In this document: positions 25,245-36,550 of the stretch, one piece after another
Layout of the letters: every line of letters starts with the position of its first letter
Numbering within the stretch: position 1 is the stretch's first letter
Source: Euptelea pleiosperma
Taxonomy: Eukaryota; Streptophyta; Magnoliopsida; Ranunculales; Eupteleaceae
Reading direction: 5' to 3'
Assembly (NCBI GenBank): GCA_035048495.1
Contig: CM068549.1
Span: 19,129,103-19,193,102, forward strand
Length of the DNA: 64,000 nt
Translations under genes and position numbers: made by a program
The notes under the pieces: model-generated
What the model saw: only the letters and a program-made list of their open reading frames with translations
The model's database searches: none
Told to the model about the DNA's origin: nothing

Positions 25245-26316
25245 GCATAAAAACAGGTCGACGAAACTTTTTTCTTGATCGCCCGTTCAAAAGGCCATAT
25301 TGTTTTCAATCTAAAGTGTATCAATTGTGGGCCCATCCTAAAATAGTGTTTGGTTCAAAATTCAACTCAAGTGGATAATCCGAACCATCCAACCAATTGT
25401 ATTCTGTTTTTTATATGGCTTGAAATATAAAGTTAAGGGTCTAGAAAATGTTTAGTTATTTGGATGGTTGAAATTATCGGATTAAATTGCTTTTCGGACA
25501 AAAAAGTATCCAACATGGGGTTCATTGATTGAAAAGTTGAGGTTGATAAGAATATGCACCATTTGGGTAATACGGAATAAGGTACTATCATAAGCATGGT
25601 GGTATCAGAACTACACTACCTAAGGTTTCTCTAGTGTCTAAAAACTTAATTATTTTTGTTTGTCCACATCATCTTTATCTTTTAAATGGTGCACATACAC
25701 ATCAAATATGGACCCACCCAGAGGTATATTAGTCCAATAATTAGCATAATTGAGTCGATTAAAACATATTGCTATAAGCATCTATTCATTGAAACTTGAG
25801 CATGTGGACCCGGGGAGGACATACTCCTCTCGAGAACAAGTGTCCTAATTTACAAAACATGATTCTTATAGTCCCCAAGAATCATGGTTCGAGGTTTCAG
25901 CCAATCCCATTCTGGATCGACAACCACCAATCTGAATGATATTGGGGTTTTCTTGCCAAAATCATTTAGATCGGGGTGATTCAGACCGGATCCAGTTCAT
26001 TGGACGTTCTTAGAGATTTGTGTTGTGTGAATACATAGAATCATATAGCGATCTCGACTTAGGGATGATACTAAGAGCATCTACAACAGCTATCCATATT
26101 CGTTAGTCATTTCAAAATAAAGTGAAAACTGGCTCTCGTCTCTAATATGGCTAAGTAGTTTCCCCAACTACTTAGCTATATTTGGAGATTAGCTAAAAGC
26201 ACACCTCTCATCTCCAAATATGGAGATTTATTTCTTTAGTTATATCTCCCTAGCTATTAGACCTTTACCATTTTATCACCAATCATCGAACAGTCAGTTT
26301 TCTCCAAGAATGTGCC
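25245..26316. repeat. duplicated block, copy B (left part)
   Basis: This is the direct counterpart of copy A with about 640 bp missing around 26000-26080. It breaks at 26320 in the right arm of a G-box MITE and resumes at 27901 (CCATATCTCTTGAATGCC), so the 1.58 kb between is a later insertion. Confidence 0.8.
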
Positions 26317-26319
26317 ACG

Positions 26320-27900
26320 TGTTTGAAAAGTCTCAGTTATCAAATCTCAGGAATACTTAGTTCTTCAGTAATATATAAATATTTATATATGTCGTTGTGC
26401 CTCAAAACTCATGAAAATTGAAGTGTCAAAGATCAAGTGGATTTCGACAAAATAAACCAAAGAATGATTAAATCTGAAGAAAAGTCAACCCAAGTATTCA
26501 AGATCAACTGAAGACAAAGTCAAGAGTATCAAGTTCAACTGAAGACAAAGTCAAGTGATCAAGCTCAACTGAAGACAAAGTTAAAAGCTCAAGTACGTTC
26601 TCACTCAACGAACATTCAACTATGAAGAAACTCGTGTTGCGGTTACTTACACAAATCTGAGGGTAAAACCACGCGTTGCCAGCGGATATTGATTTACCCT
26701 AGATGGTTAAGTGTTAGTTAGGGATTGTGCGTGTGACGAGAAGAAAAATTGTCAAAAACTTTGGTGACATTCGGTTATGGACAAAACTGTCCGGCCGACC
26801 AGCCTTATGAGCAGGCGACCGAAGGTCTGGTTGACCGGCCAAAATGGTATGGTCGACCCTAACTCTCGGGTTCAAGAAATTGGGATGAAATCCTAAGCGG
26901 GCGACTGACTAAAGGCTCGGTCGACCGAGGTCCGGTCAACCGGCCAATAATGCGGTCGACCCTGCCCGTTTTGGATCTCGTTTAACAAAATCTCTTATGC
27001 GATTAGAAGCGCATTTTGGCCCTTTAAACGACTATATTCGGTACGGTTGTAGTAAAGGGAGACCTACTTATATATTAGAGCCATCTCCCTTTATTAGAAT
27101 CAACCCAATCAATAGATCTCTACTTTACTTTACTTGATTATCATTCTTTAAGTCCAGAGATTTGGAATTTGTGAAAGTTTTACCAAAAGAAAGCTGAGTA
27201 TTCGTTGTGAAGACTCTAAGTGTTTGGAAGAGACTATTTGGTATTATTATTCTACAAGAATCTTCTTCAAAGAAGAGGATTACTCTTGGTAGAGTGTCTC
27301 TTGGACGAATTCTTCTCCAAAGGATTTTTCATTCGATCGTATTCATCGAGAAGTAAGCGTTTCAATGAACCAGTACCTTTTTGATAGAATTCAAAATTTG
27401 TGAACACTGTGTATTTTGTGATTGGTGGATGAGTGTAGACTCATCTAACTAAGTTGTGGATTGTAGATCCAAGATAAAAGAATTTCTCTAAATAGACTAC
27501 TAGCCTAGGCTGACTCTCTAGGTGAGCGAAAAGCGATTTTCGTTAAATTAAGACTAAGTGTAATCTTGGTTGGTTGATTATTTATTTCGATTGGAAATGT
27601 TGTAATGCATGATTGAAATAATATAATACTACTCGTGATGAGTATTGGACAGTAGACATAGGTGCGGAGTCACCGAATCACTATAAGTTTGAGTCTTGTG
27701 TGATTGTGAATGTTTGGATATTTGTTTATCAGTTTTTTCAATATCTATGCTCCGTTGATGATTCATATTTTAATTGCTTGATCATTTTTCGCCTTGTGTG
27801 ATCAATAATTTTTTAATCCATAAAGAATTCGCAGAGAAATTAAAAATAGGCCTATTCACCCCTCTCTAAGACTTGACCTGATAATTAAAAGGGAATTTCA
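26320..27900. mobile_element. probable Copia-like solo LTR, about 1.58 kb
   Basis: It is absent from sister block A, which proves an insertion. It begins TGTTTGAAAAGTCTC and ends near CCTATTCACCCCTCTCTAAG, a phrase typical of the 3' part of plant Copia LTRs, then AGGGAATTTCA. A TATA-like stretch (CTACTTATATATTAGAG) lies at about 27062. No gag-pol flanks it, and the 5-bp duplication is not clear, so the exact ends are approximate. Confidence 0.6.
26501..26592. repeat. 31-bp tandem repeat, three units, inside the LTR
   Basis: TCAACTGAAGACAAAGTCAAG recurs three times in direct order with small changes. Such repeats near the start of an LTR may hold enhancer sites, but that is only a guess. Confidence 0.8.
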
Positions 27901-27975
27901 GTGTCCATATCTCTTGAATGCCTCTTGAATTTTACTAAAAGTTTTTGGGTTTTGATCATTTTAACGAGGACACTG

Positions 27976-28149
27976 ATTCTCCAGAGCTCCTTACAATAGT
28001 GGTGGGCTTTTTTTTTTACACATGAAAGGTGAAATTACAGGCCCAAAGGGATCATGCGTTTTGCCACCTCAGCATGTACCCATGTGGACAAATTCCTATC
28101 CAATAGTACTATGCCAAGTGGCAAAAGGAGACATATTCTTATATATATA
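27976..28149. other. short intergenic stretch, nothing recognised
   Basis: Unique-looking DNA between the duplicated block and the tandem array. It ends in an ATATAT run that leads into the first array unit. Confidence 0.5.
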
Positions 28150-29575
28150 CACTAGTGGGTAGCCCGTGCCCACGGCACTCCCTGACAAAGCATTTGCCCA
28201 AATTGGGTGCGAGTGGCTGAGATCCACCATCCAATTGCGGATAAGATCTCAACCATCTATATGAAGCCTATAAGAGGGGGAGACAACTGAGCTGAATTGT
28301 TATATAGATAGTGGGTGGCCCATGCCCACGGCAATTCCAGACAAAGCATTTGCCAAATTTGGGTGTGAGTGGCTAAGATCCACCGCCTAGTTAAGGGATA
28401 AGATCTTGGCCCTTCTTTGTTGAAACAAATAAGAGGGGGTATAAGTGGGGAGACAACTTTCCTGTTTTGATATATAAGTGGGTGCCCCATGCCATCAGCA
28501 CTCCTCGACAAAGAATTTGCCAAAATCAAGTGAGTGGAGGAGATCCACCGTCCATTTGGGGGAGGATTAGATCTCGGCCCTTCTTTGTTGATGCTTATAA
28601 GAGGAGGTATAAGTAGGGAGACAACCAATGTGTTTTGTTATATAGAATAGTAAATGGCCCATGCCCACGGCACTATCCGACAAAAGCATTTGCAAAAATT
28701 GAGTGCCTTCGGCACTTAAACAGTATAATGGACTGGGGCGTTACCATTTTTTCTATTATAACGGCTGTTATAATGGATTGTAACGCACAGAGAGAGAAAT
28801 GGGAAAATAATAGAAATAACAAAAAATAACGGTGTTGAAATTTAAATTTTGAATAAATTAAAGTCAAATGAGGTGGATTGAGCGGCTGAAATCTAACCGT
28901 CCACATTAAATTGATGGATTTGATCTCAACCACTCCTTATCTAACCTCCACATTAGATGGATGGATAAGATGAGAGAATACAACTGAGTTGTCTTGATAT
29001 ATGTGTAGGTGGCCCGTGCTCGCTGCACTTTCCGAAAAAGTGTTTGTCAAAATCGAGTGGGAGTTCATCTCAGCCATCGATATGAAGCATAGTGGATCTC
29101 AATCACTCATTATTGAAGCCATATAAGATAAGTGGGGTACAAGAAAATAATTAAATTTTCGTTAAATTCTATTTTTTTTTTTAATTTAAATTTTCAAATT
29201 TTTAAATTTTAAATTTTGAATTTCAACACCACTTTTTTTTCGTTAAAATCATTAAAATCCATTTTTTTCATTTTTGCCCCTGGCTGTTTCAATCCGTTTT
29301 AATGGCCATTTTAATGGTAACACCCCTCTCGAGGCAGAAAAAGTGGGGCTCCTGAGCCTGACCCTTGGGTTATATGTAAATCCCACCCATTTCATTCTTA
29401 TATGTAGGTAAACAGTAGGTGACCCGTGCCCACGGCACTCATCAACAAAGCGTTTGTCAAAATTGAGTGTGAGTAGCTGAGATCCATTGTCCATTTGGTG
29501 TGATAAGATCTCGTCCATCCTTTATGAAGCCGGATAAGAGGGGGAGACAACCGTCCTATTTTGTTATATAGATAT
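28150..29575. repeat. tandem array of an about 165-bp unit, interrupted
   Basis: Seven units or part-units start near 28155, 28312, 28476, 28646, 28995, 29405 and (weakly) 28860. Each has GTGGCCCATGCCCACGGCAC, then AAAGCATTTGCC, GAGATCCACC, GATAAGATCTC and ATAAGAGGGGG, closing on TTATATAG. Fragments of the hAT-like AT-rich family interrupt it at about 28715-28850 and 29150-29330. The short open frames on the minus strand translate the unit. Confidence 0.85.
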
Positions 29576-29599
29576 ATATTCAATGGTTGCATTTGCAAG

Positions 29600-30295
29600 G
29601 GAAAAGTCTAGGCATGACATGGACAAGGGCACTATGTTATTTAAACAGTGAAGTCAAATAATTAAGTCAAGTCCAAAATCTCACAAAATTATTCTAAACT
29701 TTTGGAGTTGATGGTCGAATCATTCTTTTTCTTTTTCTTTTTTCGTATAATTTACAACTGCTAGACATAGGATCGTTTGTCACATCGATCTTAGCTAAAC
29801 CAACCAACGATCGACGATTTTGGGCAAAAAGCTCTTAAAAATATAAAATTTTGACAAGAAATTACAATCCTAACAAGTCCTTGCGCTTTCATCTTGTTAA
29901 GAGAAAAAAAAGTGTTTTTTGCCACCCACCAACCCAATTGCACTAGCACCAGGAGCATAATAGTGTTTGTACTTTTTAAATTCATTTTTAAAATTTTTAA
30001 TTAACAATCTGATTTGATTTATTTGATTATAACGTTATTTTATAATGTGGGCTTTAATCTAATGATTCAATCTTAAAGGGTTTAAGCTTTTCACCACTCA
30101 CCTATGCCACGTGGCTTAGTTTCAACTCTGTAGGCTCTAAGGGACCCATTAGGTCAAATTTGGCTACTTATGGGCTTAGGTTGCCCTTTAAAGTTTTCTA
30201 AAAATGATTTTTGCATATAAATGTCGTAAAACTTTTTATGAGTTATTTTTTTTATGAATTGGGCATCTAAAATTATTTTTAGTTTTTGAAATTTA
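29600..30295. other. AT-rich intergenic DNA, no gene seen
   Basis: No coding frame with a recognisable protein, no complete element and no RNA gene is visible. A CCACGTGGC word at 30108 may be a lone relic of the G-box family. Confidence 0.5.
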
Positions 30296-30297
30296 TG

Positions 30298-30848
30298 GCC
30301 CTGTTGGGAACATCATTTTAGACTTGAAAAAGTCTTTTTTTTTTCCACGAAAAGGCTTTTTTCAAAATAATAGATTGTTTAGAATATCATTTTTTAATAA
30401 GTATTTATTTCATAAAAATATATATATTTAAGTAAAAAAGTCCTTTTATAAAAAAAAAAAATAAAAAGCTGAAAGCTGTATTTCAAGTCAAAAGAAAACC
30501 TACTCCCACCCCCTTTCCCATTTTATCACTCTCATCAATTCTAATAATGGGGCCGACTTGGAGGGACAAATCCAGTCTGCAATTGTTTGCAGACTTAAAA
30601 GTATGCAAACATTATTAGTACTGTTGGATGCCCTTTCAAAACGTGTTTTTAATTCACGGGACATCCAACAATAATGTTTGCGTACTTTTAAGTTTGCAAA
30701 CAGTTGCAGACTAGATTTGTATGACTAAGAGAAGGTAAAGACATTTTGTATTAACGATGATCCAAACGGTCTTTTTAAGAGAAACACATTTTCAAAAAAT
30801 CATTTTTAAAATAAAGCATTTTTGGAAAAATGACAATCTAAACGGGCC
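30298..30848. mobile_element. GGCCC-ended foldback element carrying a nested MITE
   Basis: The left end GGCCCTGTTGGGAACATC and the right end AAATGACAATCTAAACGGGCC are rough inverses, with AAAAAGTC..TTTT and matching runs inside. The MITE at 30563-30720 sits in the middle. No target duplication was fixed. Confidence 0.5.
30563..30720. mobile_element. GGACAAATC-ended MITE, about 158 bp
   Basis: The left arm is GGACAAATCCAGTCTGC, GCAGACTTAAAAGTATGC; the right arm is GTACTTTTAAGTTTGC, GCAGACTAGATTTGT. It is the shortest full member of the family also seen at 13984-14605 and 62338-62543. Confidence 0.75.
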
Positions 30849-31009
30849 CTAAAACTTTTTGAACTGTGTTGCAAAATACATGTCCCATGTAATGGCGCTG
30901 TTGAGGAAAAAGTTCTACTTAGATAAGGTGAGGAGGCGGAACAGGTCCCTGTCGCTGCAGGATCCACTGTATTGCCCAAAGATGTGTTGAGCGAAAAATG
31001 CTAAGTGAC

Positions 31010-31375
31010 GTCTGATGAGTCACGTGGCATCCTCTTTTAGGAGAAAAGATTCGCTGGTTCCGTGACCTTCAAACTTTGAAGTTTCGCCTCCCAAAATATC
31101 TGACACGTGCGTCAAGGCCTAAACATAACCCATGTTAAACCCTTGGTAAGTTAGTTAAGGGTGGTTAACAAGGGGTATGTGTCAGACGTTTTTGGGAGGG
31201 GCCCGGGCCCAGCGAATTTTTTCTACTCTTTTAAACCACTCACTGTGTGGTTGTTTGGCGCATCCTCGAGTGGACCCACGAGACAAAAAAAAATCAGCCT
31301 TATTGATGATTTCTAGTTGTTGGACCTAAGTCCCACCAACAATGCTCGAATTCACTGCTAATTTTGGGTAGGTCA
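31010..31375. mobile_element. G-box foldback MITE split by a GAGAAAA MITE
   Basis: GAGTCACGTGGCATCCTC runs up to the insertion at 31041. The family resumes after 31225 with AACCACTCACTGTGTGG and TTTGGCGCATCC, and fades near 31370 without a right arm. Confidence 0.65.
31041..31225. mobile_element. Mutator-like MITE with GAGAAAA ends, 185 bp
   Basis: CTCTTTTAG and CTCTTTTAA flank it (8 of 9). It starts GAGAAAAGATTCGCTGG and ends CCAGCGAATTTTTTCTA, with AACTTTGAAGTTTCGCC inside. It is inserted in the G-box foldback copy around it. Confidence 0.8.
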
Positions 31376-31379
31376 CTGT

Positions 31380-31615
31380 TAATATGAGCCACATGGCACA
31401 TTTTTAGAGGATGTTGATTGTATGAATGTTTGGCCAATACCTAAGTGGACCCCAAATAATGGTCAATAATGCTTAAATTCCCGGAATTAAAACCAACCCA
31501 TGAAATTGACTCTAATCCAACGCTTAGAAATCACTAGTCAGGTTGATTGCCAAACATTAATACGGTCAGTATCCTCTAGAAAACTGCCACCTGGCTCATA
31601 TTGTGGGCGTTCAGT
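31380..31615. mobile_element. G-box foldback MITE with internal deletions
   Basis: GAGCCACATGGCACATTTTTAG opens it and AACTGCCACCTGGCTCATA closes it. Part of the right inner arm is missing between GTCAGGTTGATTG and CCAAACATTAAT. Confidence 0.7.
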
Positions 31616-31639
31616 TACCATCCCCAGTCAGCCAACTTT

Positions 31640-32345
31640 TACTAAAACATCCACGGTCAGTGGTCTGGCCCTAACGGATTAGCCAAACATTCTTACGGTT
31701 CAAGTCCTCTAAGAGTGTGCCACGTGGCTCATATTTGACGCTATCATTAAAGTTTACTCCATTGGATTGGAGTCGTTTTAACCATGGTTTTAAAAACGGC
31801 CGTTTAAACGGTAACGACCCAAGCCCGTTTCCGTTAAAACCGTTGAAACACGTTTTGTCGGTTTTGAAAGAAACGGCTGTTAAAATCGTTTAAACAGCCG
31901 TTTAATTTTAAAAAAATTTGTGAAAAAAATGGCCGTTAAATCCGTTTAATTCCATTAAAATTGATTTAACTTCCATTAAGTTCTGTTAAATTTCATTTTT
32001 TTAAAAATTTTTAAATTTCAAAATTTGAATTTCAGCGCCACTTTTTCTGTTAAAATCGTTAAAACTGTTAAAATCCGTTTAATTCCATTTTTTCTCGGTT
32101 TTTTCCATTTTTGCCCTTAACCGTTTCAATCCATTTTAATGGCCGTTTAAACGGTTTAAATGGTAACGCCCCCAGTCCGTTTAACCGTTTAAACGGCCTC
32201 CTTTAACCCTTGGTTTTAACCATGAAATTTCAGAATTATTTTGGGGTACAAAGATCAGTAGTTTCTAATATATTTGGCACGTAGTTCAGTAGTCTCTAAG
32301 AGGGTTGCACGTGGCGCATGCTGTTGTCCGTCATCAACGTTAACG
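31640..32345. mobile_element. rearranged G-box foldback pieces around an hAT-like MITE
   Basis: Right-arm sequence (GTGTGCCACGTGGCTCATA at about 31717) is followed by a middle segment (CATTGGATTGGAGTCG). The hAT-like element at 31783-32212 comes next, then another right arm (GTTGCACGTGGCGCATGC at about 32306). The order suggests several rounds of insertion and deletion. Confidence 0.6.
31783..32212. mobile_element. hAT-like MITE, CATGG/CTTG type, 430 bp
   Basis: An exact 8-bp duplication GTTTTAAC flanks it (31775-31782, 32213-32220). It starts CATGGTTTTAAAAACGGCCG and ends TCCTTTAACCCTTG. The interior repeats CGTTTAAACGG and CCGTTAAAA words on both strands. Near-copies lie at 61434-61692 and 61708-62101. 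Confidence 0.88.
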
Positions 32346-32435
32346 ATCCACGTCCGTCAGCAAAATTGTACTCACAACCGACAACTTACGGCAGGAAAAG
32401 CAGAGGCAAAGGAAGTAAAAAGATGCGTCGAGGAC

Positions 32436-32834
32436 GAGTAAACCTTCGCTCACACCCCGGTGTGAGCGAAGCCGATCCCAGCCCACAGTATGAGCTACGT
32501 GGCACACTCATCGAGAGCGCGGACCGTATGGATGTTTGCCTAATCACTCCTGCAAACCGAAGAAACAGCTTGATTAGTGATTTAGAACCTTTGGATCTTT
32601 GCACCGAATTAACGCTCAATAATTCTCAAATTCATACGGTTTAAATCAACCCATGAAAATAATCTTAATCTAAAGCTTATAAATCACTGATCAGGTTCAT
32701 TTTTGGTTTGTAGGTCTACCTAGTGATTGGTCAAACATCCATACGGTTATCGTCCACTAATAAATCTCCACGTGGCTAGTACCGTGGGCTATGATCGACT
32801 GCGGTCAAACCGGGTGTGAGCGAAGGTTTTACTC
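32436..32834. mobile_element. complete G-box foldback MITE with GAGTAAA ends, 399 bp
   Basis: An exact 9-bp duplication GTCGAGGAC flanks it (32427-32435, 32835-32843). The arms are CTTCGCTCACACCC and GGGTGTGAGCGAAGG, different from every other copy except a close one at 60811. The core runs from GAGCTACGTGGCACACTC to TCTCCACGTGGCTAG. Confidence 0.92.
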
Positions 32835-32849
32835 GTCGAGGACTGCGAG

Positions 32850-33370
32850 TAACCAAATATCGTTATTTTCTCGTCCTTTTCCCCTGATAAGTCATATCGG
32901 ATATCTCACGAGATATTGGATGGATATTTCACGAGAATAGTTATGGAAGTAGAAGTACCACAGGAAGTGGTGCCAGACTCTCAAACATGGGTTTTCCGAG
33001 AAAGGGGAGAATTCCAGTAAGTCGCGAAACATTTTATTATACGTCAGCAAGTCTAATAGCTGTCGATTTAGGATCAACCGTGTTGGAACCTGCGGGATCA
33101 TTTTATAAGAATGAGTCGAAACCCGTGGATTATTTCTCTTTGATGGAAATAAATATGTCCTCGGAAAAAAAAAATGTCTCCAGATGCGTGTACAATAATA
33201 AGTGCATGTAAGACCAGACACGTTTTTTATATGACCAGGCGCATTAAGTGCATTACAGGCAAATGTCATACTGAAATGTCTAAAATGCCCCTGCAACGTA
33301 TATGATTTGCTCTAACTCTAAATGCCATGTTTGGAAACATGAGAAAGTCGTATACTTCCAAAAGAGATTG
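32850..33370. other. intergenic DNA with a 134-codon minus-strand open frame
   Basis: An open frame covers 33296-32892 on the minus strand. Its translation shows no family I recognise, has no conserved motif and no splice context, and the composition is like its surroundings. I read it as chance. Confidence 0.4.
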
Positions 33371-33371
33371 C

Positions 33372-33468
33372 GACAAATCTAGTCTGCATTTGTTTGCAGA
33401 CCTAAAAGTAGGCAAACTTTGTTAGCACTGTTGGATGTCCATTGAAAAATGTGTTATTTCAGTGGACA
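33372..33468. mobile_element. left half of a GGACAAATC-type MITE
   Basis: GACAAATCTAGTCTGC then GCAGACCTAAAAGTAGGC match the left arm of the family. The sequence leaves the family after TTATTTCAGTGGACAG. Confidence 0.65.
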
Positions 33469-33580
33469 GTTGGACCTGATCACACGTCCACACGGATCAT
33501 CTGAACTGTCGAAGATCTCTAGGTGGGAACCACAGTCCTCCGCGTTTATGGTTTGCCAGGATCATAAAGAGCTGTGCTAG

Positions 33581-33958
33581 GAGTAAAACTTCACTGATCT
33601 CCCAAAATATGTGCCATATGGCACACTCTTAGAGGATGCTGACCGTATGGATGTTTGTTCAATCCCTAGGCGGACCTACAAATCAAATATCAGCCTGATT
33701 AGTGATTTCAAACCGTTGGATCCTTGTACCCAAAATAATGGTCATAATGTTCAAATTCCCACGGTTAAAATCAACCCATGAAAATGACTCCAATCCAACG
33801 CTTTGGAATCACTACTCAGGTTGATTTTTGGTTTGTAGGTCTACGTAGGGATTGGCCATACATCCATACGGTCACTGTCCTCTAAAAATGGACCACATGT
33901 CTAATATTGAGGGCGGTAAGCGGCTTCACTAACCATCAGCGTCAGCGAAGCTTTACTA
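33581..33958. mobile_element. complete G-box foldback MITE with GAGTAAA ends, 378 bp
   Basis: CTGTGCTAG and CGGTGCTAG flank it (8 of 9). It starts GAGTAAAACTTCACTG and ends CAGCGAAGCTTTACTA. The core is complete, with decayed G-boxes (GCCATATGGC, GACCACATG). Confidence 0.88.
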
Positions 33959-34067
33959 CGGTGCTAGAGCCCTCCTGAGTAGGAATCATCCTTAGGGTTG
34001 AAGACGACAGAAGACGTATTTTGTCCGGTTATTTGTGGGGGTAGCCCCCTTCAAACTGGGGAAAATC

Positions 34068-34473
34068 GAGTAAGACTTTGATGACAGGGCTCTGTCATCA
34101 AGGCCGATGACAGGGTGCAATAGGAGCCACGTGGCATACTCTTAGAGGACTCTGGCCGTATGGATGTTTTTACAATCCTTATATGGACCTACGAACAAAA
34201 AATCAGCGTGATTTGTGATTTCGAACCTATGGATCTTTGTAACTCGAATACTGGTCAATAATGCTCAAATTTCCCACGGTTAAAATCAACCCATTGAAAC
34301 AATTCCAATCCAACGCCTATAAATCACTTATCGGGCTGACTTTTGGTTTTAGGTCCAACTAATGATTGGCCAAACATGCATACGGTCAGAGTCCTCTAAG
34401 AGTATTCCAAGTGGCTCATATTGTTCCCTGTCATCGGCCTTGATGACAGGATCCTGTCATCAAAGTTTTATTC
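34068..34473. mobile_element. complete G-box foldback MITE with GAGTAAG ends, 406 bp
   Basis: An exact 9-bp duplication GGGAAAATC flanks it (34059-34067, 34474-34482). The arms are CTTTGATGACAGG and CCTGTCATCAAAG, again private to this copy. The core runs from GAGCCACGTGGCATACTC to TATTCCAAGTGGC. Confidence 0.92.
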
Positions 34474-34599
34474 GGGAAAATCTAGTCTGCAAACGCAAAC
34501 GTTTCCTAAGCATGACACGTGTGGAGAAAATTAACTCGCAGACCAAAACACGTAGGAGCAACTCTTGGATGACTGCATCCCTCGCCAAGGTTGATACGG

Positions 34600-35075
34600 A
34601 TCACAGTGTGTATGAACGTGTTGCTTTCTCAGAGACCACTGACCGAATGGATGTTTGTCCCATGCTAGGTGGACCTACCTACCAAAAATCAACATGGTTA
34701 GATATTTATAACCTTTGGATCGGAGTTCTTTCAAATAATGCTACAATCCAAGTAAACCTTTGCTCACTGCATGATGTGACGAAGCCGATCGCAGCACATG
34801 ATACGAGTTAAGTGGCACACTCCTAGGTGACGATGACCAATTGGATGTTTAGCCAGTCCCTCGCTGGACCTATAAACCAAAAATCAGCATGATTAGTGAT
34901 TTCTAAGCGATTCGATTGAAGTTATTTTCATGGGTTGATTTTAACGGTAGTAGCATTATTGAGCGCATTTAGGTGCAAAGATCCAAGGTTGCAAATCACT
35001 AATCATGCTGATTTTTTGGTTTATAGGTCCAGCGAGGGACTGGCTAAACATCCATACGGTCACCAACCACTAATG
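34600..35075. mobile_element. two further G-box foldback copies, incomplete
   Basis: A left half (ACCACTGACCGAATGG, TTTGTCCCATGCTAGG) ends near 34745. A second copy starts GTAAACCTTTGCTCACTG at 34753, with AGTTAAGTGGCACACTCC, and closes CATCCATACGGTCACC near 35062. Neither has a clear duplication. Confidence 0.65.
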
Positions 35076-35079
35076 TAAC

Positions 35080-35780
35080 CCATGAAAAGACTCAAAATCA
35101 ACGGTTATAAAAGAACTTGTACGGTAATGTAAAAGATGCCCTACACCCTGTAGCATTTCTACGGCACTACTCTTAGGTCAGCAGAATTGGGCCCACCGAA
35201 CCACTAAACTTGTAAAAGAACTTAATTCCGAGGACGGAGTACTGTTTGGACCCTATTGAGGACGTCCTCTTGAGGTGGACATTTTCAAAAGAACTTTTTA
35301 ATGTTTGGGTGGTGTTGGTAAACGATGCTCTCATCCGACGAAGACGTCCACCTTAGTTCCGGGATTCACATGGTTTGAATCGGGAGGACCATCACATCAT
35401 AAGAGGACGTCTTCTCCATCTCGGGTATTAGCGTGGTCCTCACTCAGTGCGGAGGACTTTTTAACGGTCACATCTAAAGATGACGTTCTCCTCAGGATGA
35501 CAGCAAAACATATGCGGAGCAACAGCATGGCAGGTTCACGAATAAAACAAGTCTAGTCAATCAACTTTTCGTGGATTACGATTTTCCTTCTTTAAAAAAT
35601 TAAATAATTATAAACCGACAAATTCTCATACTCCGATATATCACCTCGATAAATTTAATTTATCGTGATAAATAATTTTTCATACGATATCTCGTCACAT
35701 ATGTTAAAGCTTGGATCACGTGATAGTATTTGTAACTTTGTACTATAAAACAAACGGTCGTGATGTAACAAGGTATACCT
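35080..35780. other. intergenic DNA, no gene seen
   Basis: GAGGACGTC/GACGTCCTC words recur on both strands between 35230 and 35500, hinting at a decayed foldback. The 83-codon open frame at 35305-35556 shows nothing recognisable. Confidence 0.45.
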
Positions 35781-35782
35781 GA

Positions 35783-36113
35783 GATCTTTTCAAATGCGGA
35801 AGCGGCATTTTTTGTCGTCATGCCTTCCATCTGGGCCACAGGCTGCTTGGATGTTTAGTCCACCCCTTAGAGGATACCAAAAATCAGCTTGGTTGATGAT
35901 TTTTAGCCGTTGATTTTAATTCTACAAAAATTGTTTCATTCAACGGCTATAAGAACGCAGTGCTAAAATCTAATGGTTATAATTACCAATCAGGGCGAAT
36001 TTTGGTGTGTATATCCACCAAGGAGTGGGATAGACATCTATGCGGTCAGTGGGACCAGATGACAGTGGTGAGTAACAAAAATCGTGCTTCCGCATTTGAA
36101 AAAGTTTCAGGCA
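35783..36113. mobile_element. foldback MITE with CAAGG/CCTTG ends
   Basis: The left arm TCTTTTCAAATGCGGAAGC mirrors the right arm GCTTCCGCATTTGAAAAAG. The core relates to 9545-9845 (CTTGGATGTTTAGTCCACC). No duplication of 8 or 9 bp is clear. It is the last element before the TOPLESS promoter. Confidence 0.7.
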
Positions 36114-36544
36114 AACCTTGTTACCAATAGTGGTATATCATGTAATTTAGAAGCTAAGTTTGACCCAAAAGCGGTAAAATCCAGTCGGCGAGGTTTCGAA
36201 CTGCAGTCCTCTCAAGCAATTATCATCCCGAGTAACCGTCATCCTTGTCGTCATCCGTAGGTCCACACCGCTGATGTTCCTCGGATTTACACCAAGAAAG
36301 ACCATTCAGGACCTGGGGACGACATCGTTCTCAAGATGACAATATTGTTTCCCTCTCTTACCCTTTAAAGTAGAAGGACAGCTGTGTGCTCAAGATTCCG
36401 CGCCGATAAAGTCGACAAAATGTAGCCGGCTCTACTGGGACCCATTTAATACTGTACTTATAACCACACCTGTTCTTATAAGTTATAAGTCAGTCTACTT
36501 ATCAAAATATAAGCAATTTTACGTATTTTTGGTTCTGTCGCCTC

Positions 36545-36550
36545 TATAAA
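36545..36550 (+). promoter_or_regulatory. TATA box of the TOPLESS-like gene
   Basis: CTCTATAAATTC is followed by a pyrimidine-rich start region, placing the transcription start near 36575-36580. The distance to the ATG is bridged by a leader exon and intron. Confidence 0.6.

Noticed and set aside
28257..28628. 123-codon minus-strand open frame with internal protein repeats
   Set aside because: The protein repeats are just the 165-bp tandem unit translated; other units have stops.
28150..29575. CRISPR-like array of spaced repeats
   Set aside because: This is plant nuclear DNA. The repeated part is the whole 165-bp unit with no short-repeat/unique-spacer layout and no cas genes.
32892..33296. 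134-codon minus-strand open frame as a real gene
   Set aside because: No homologous motif, no promoter or splice signal, and a second frame overlaps on the other strand.
34362..34811. 149-codon open frame
   Set aside because: It is made of the right arm of one G-box element and parts of two others.
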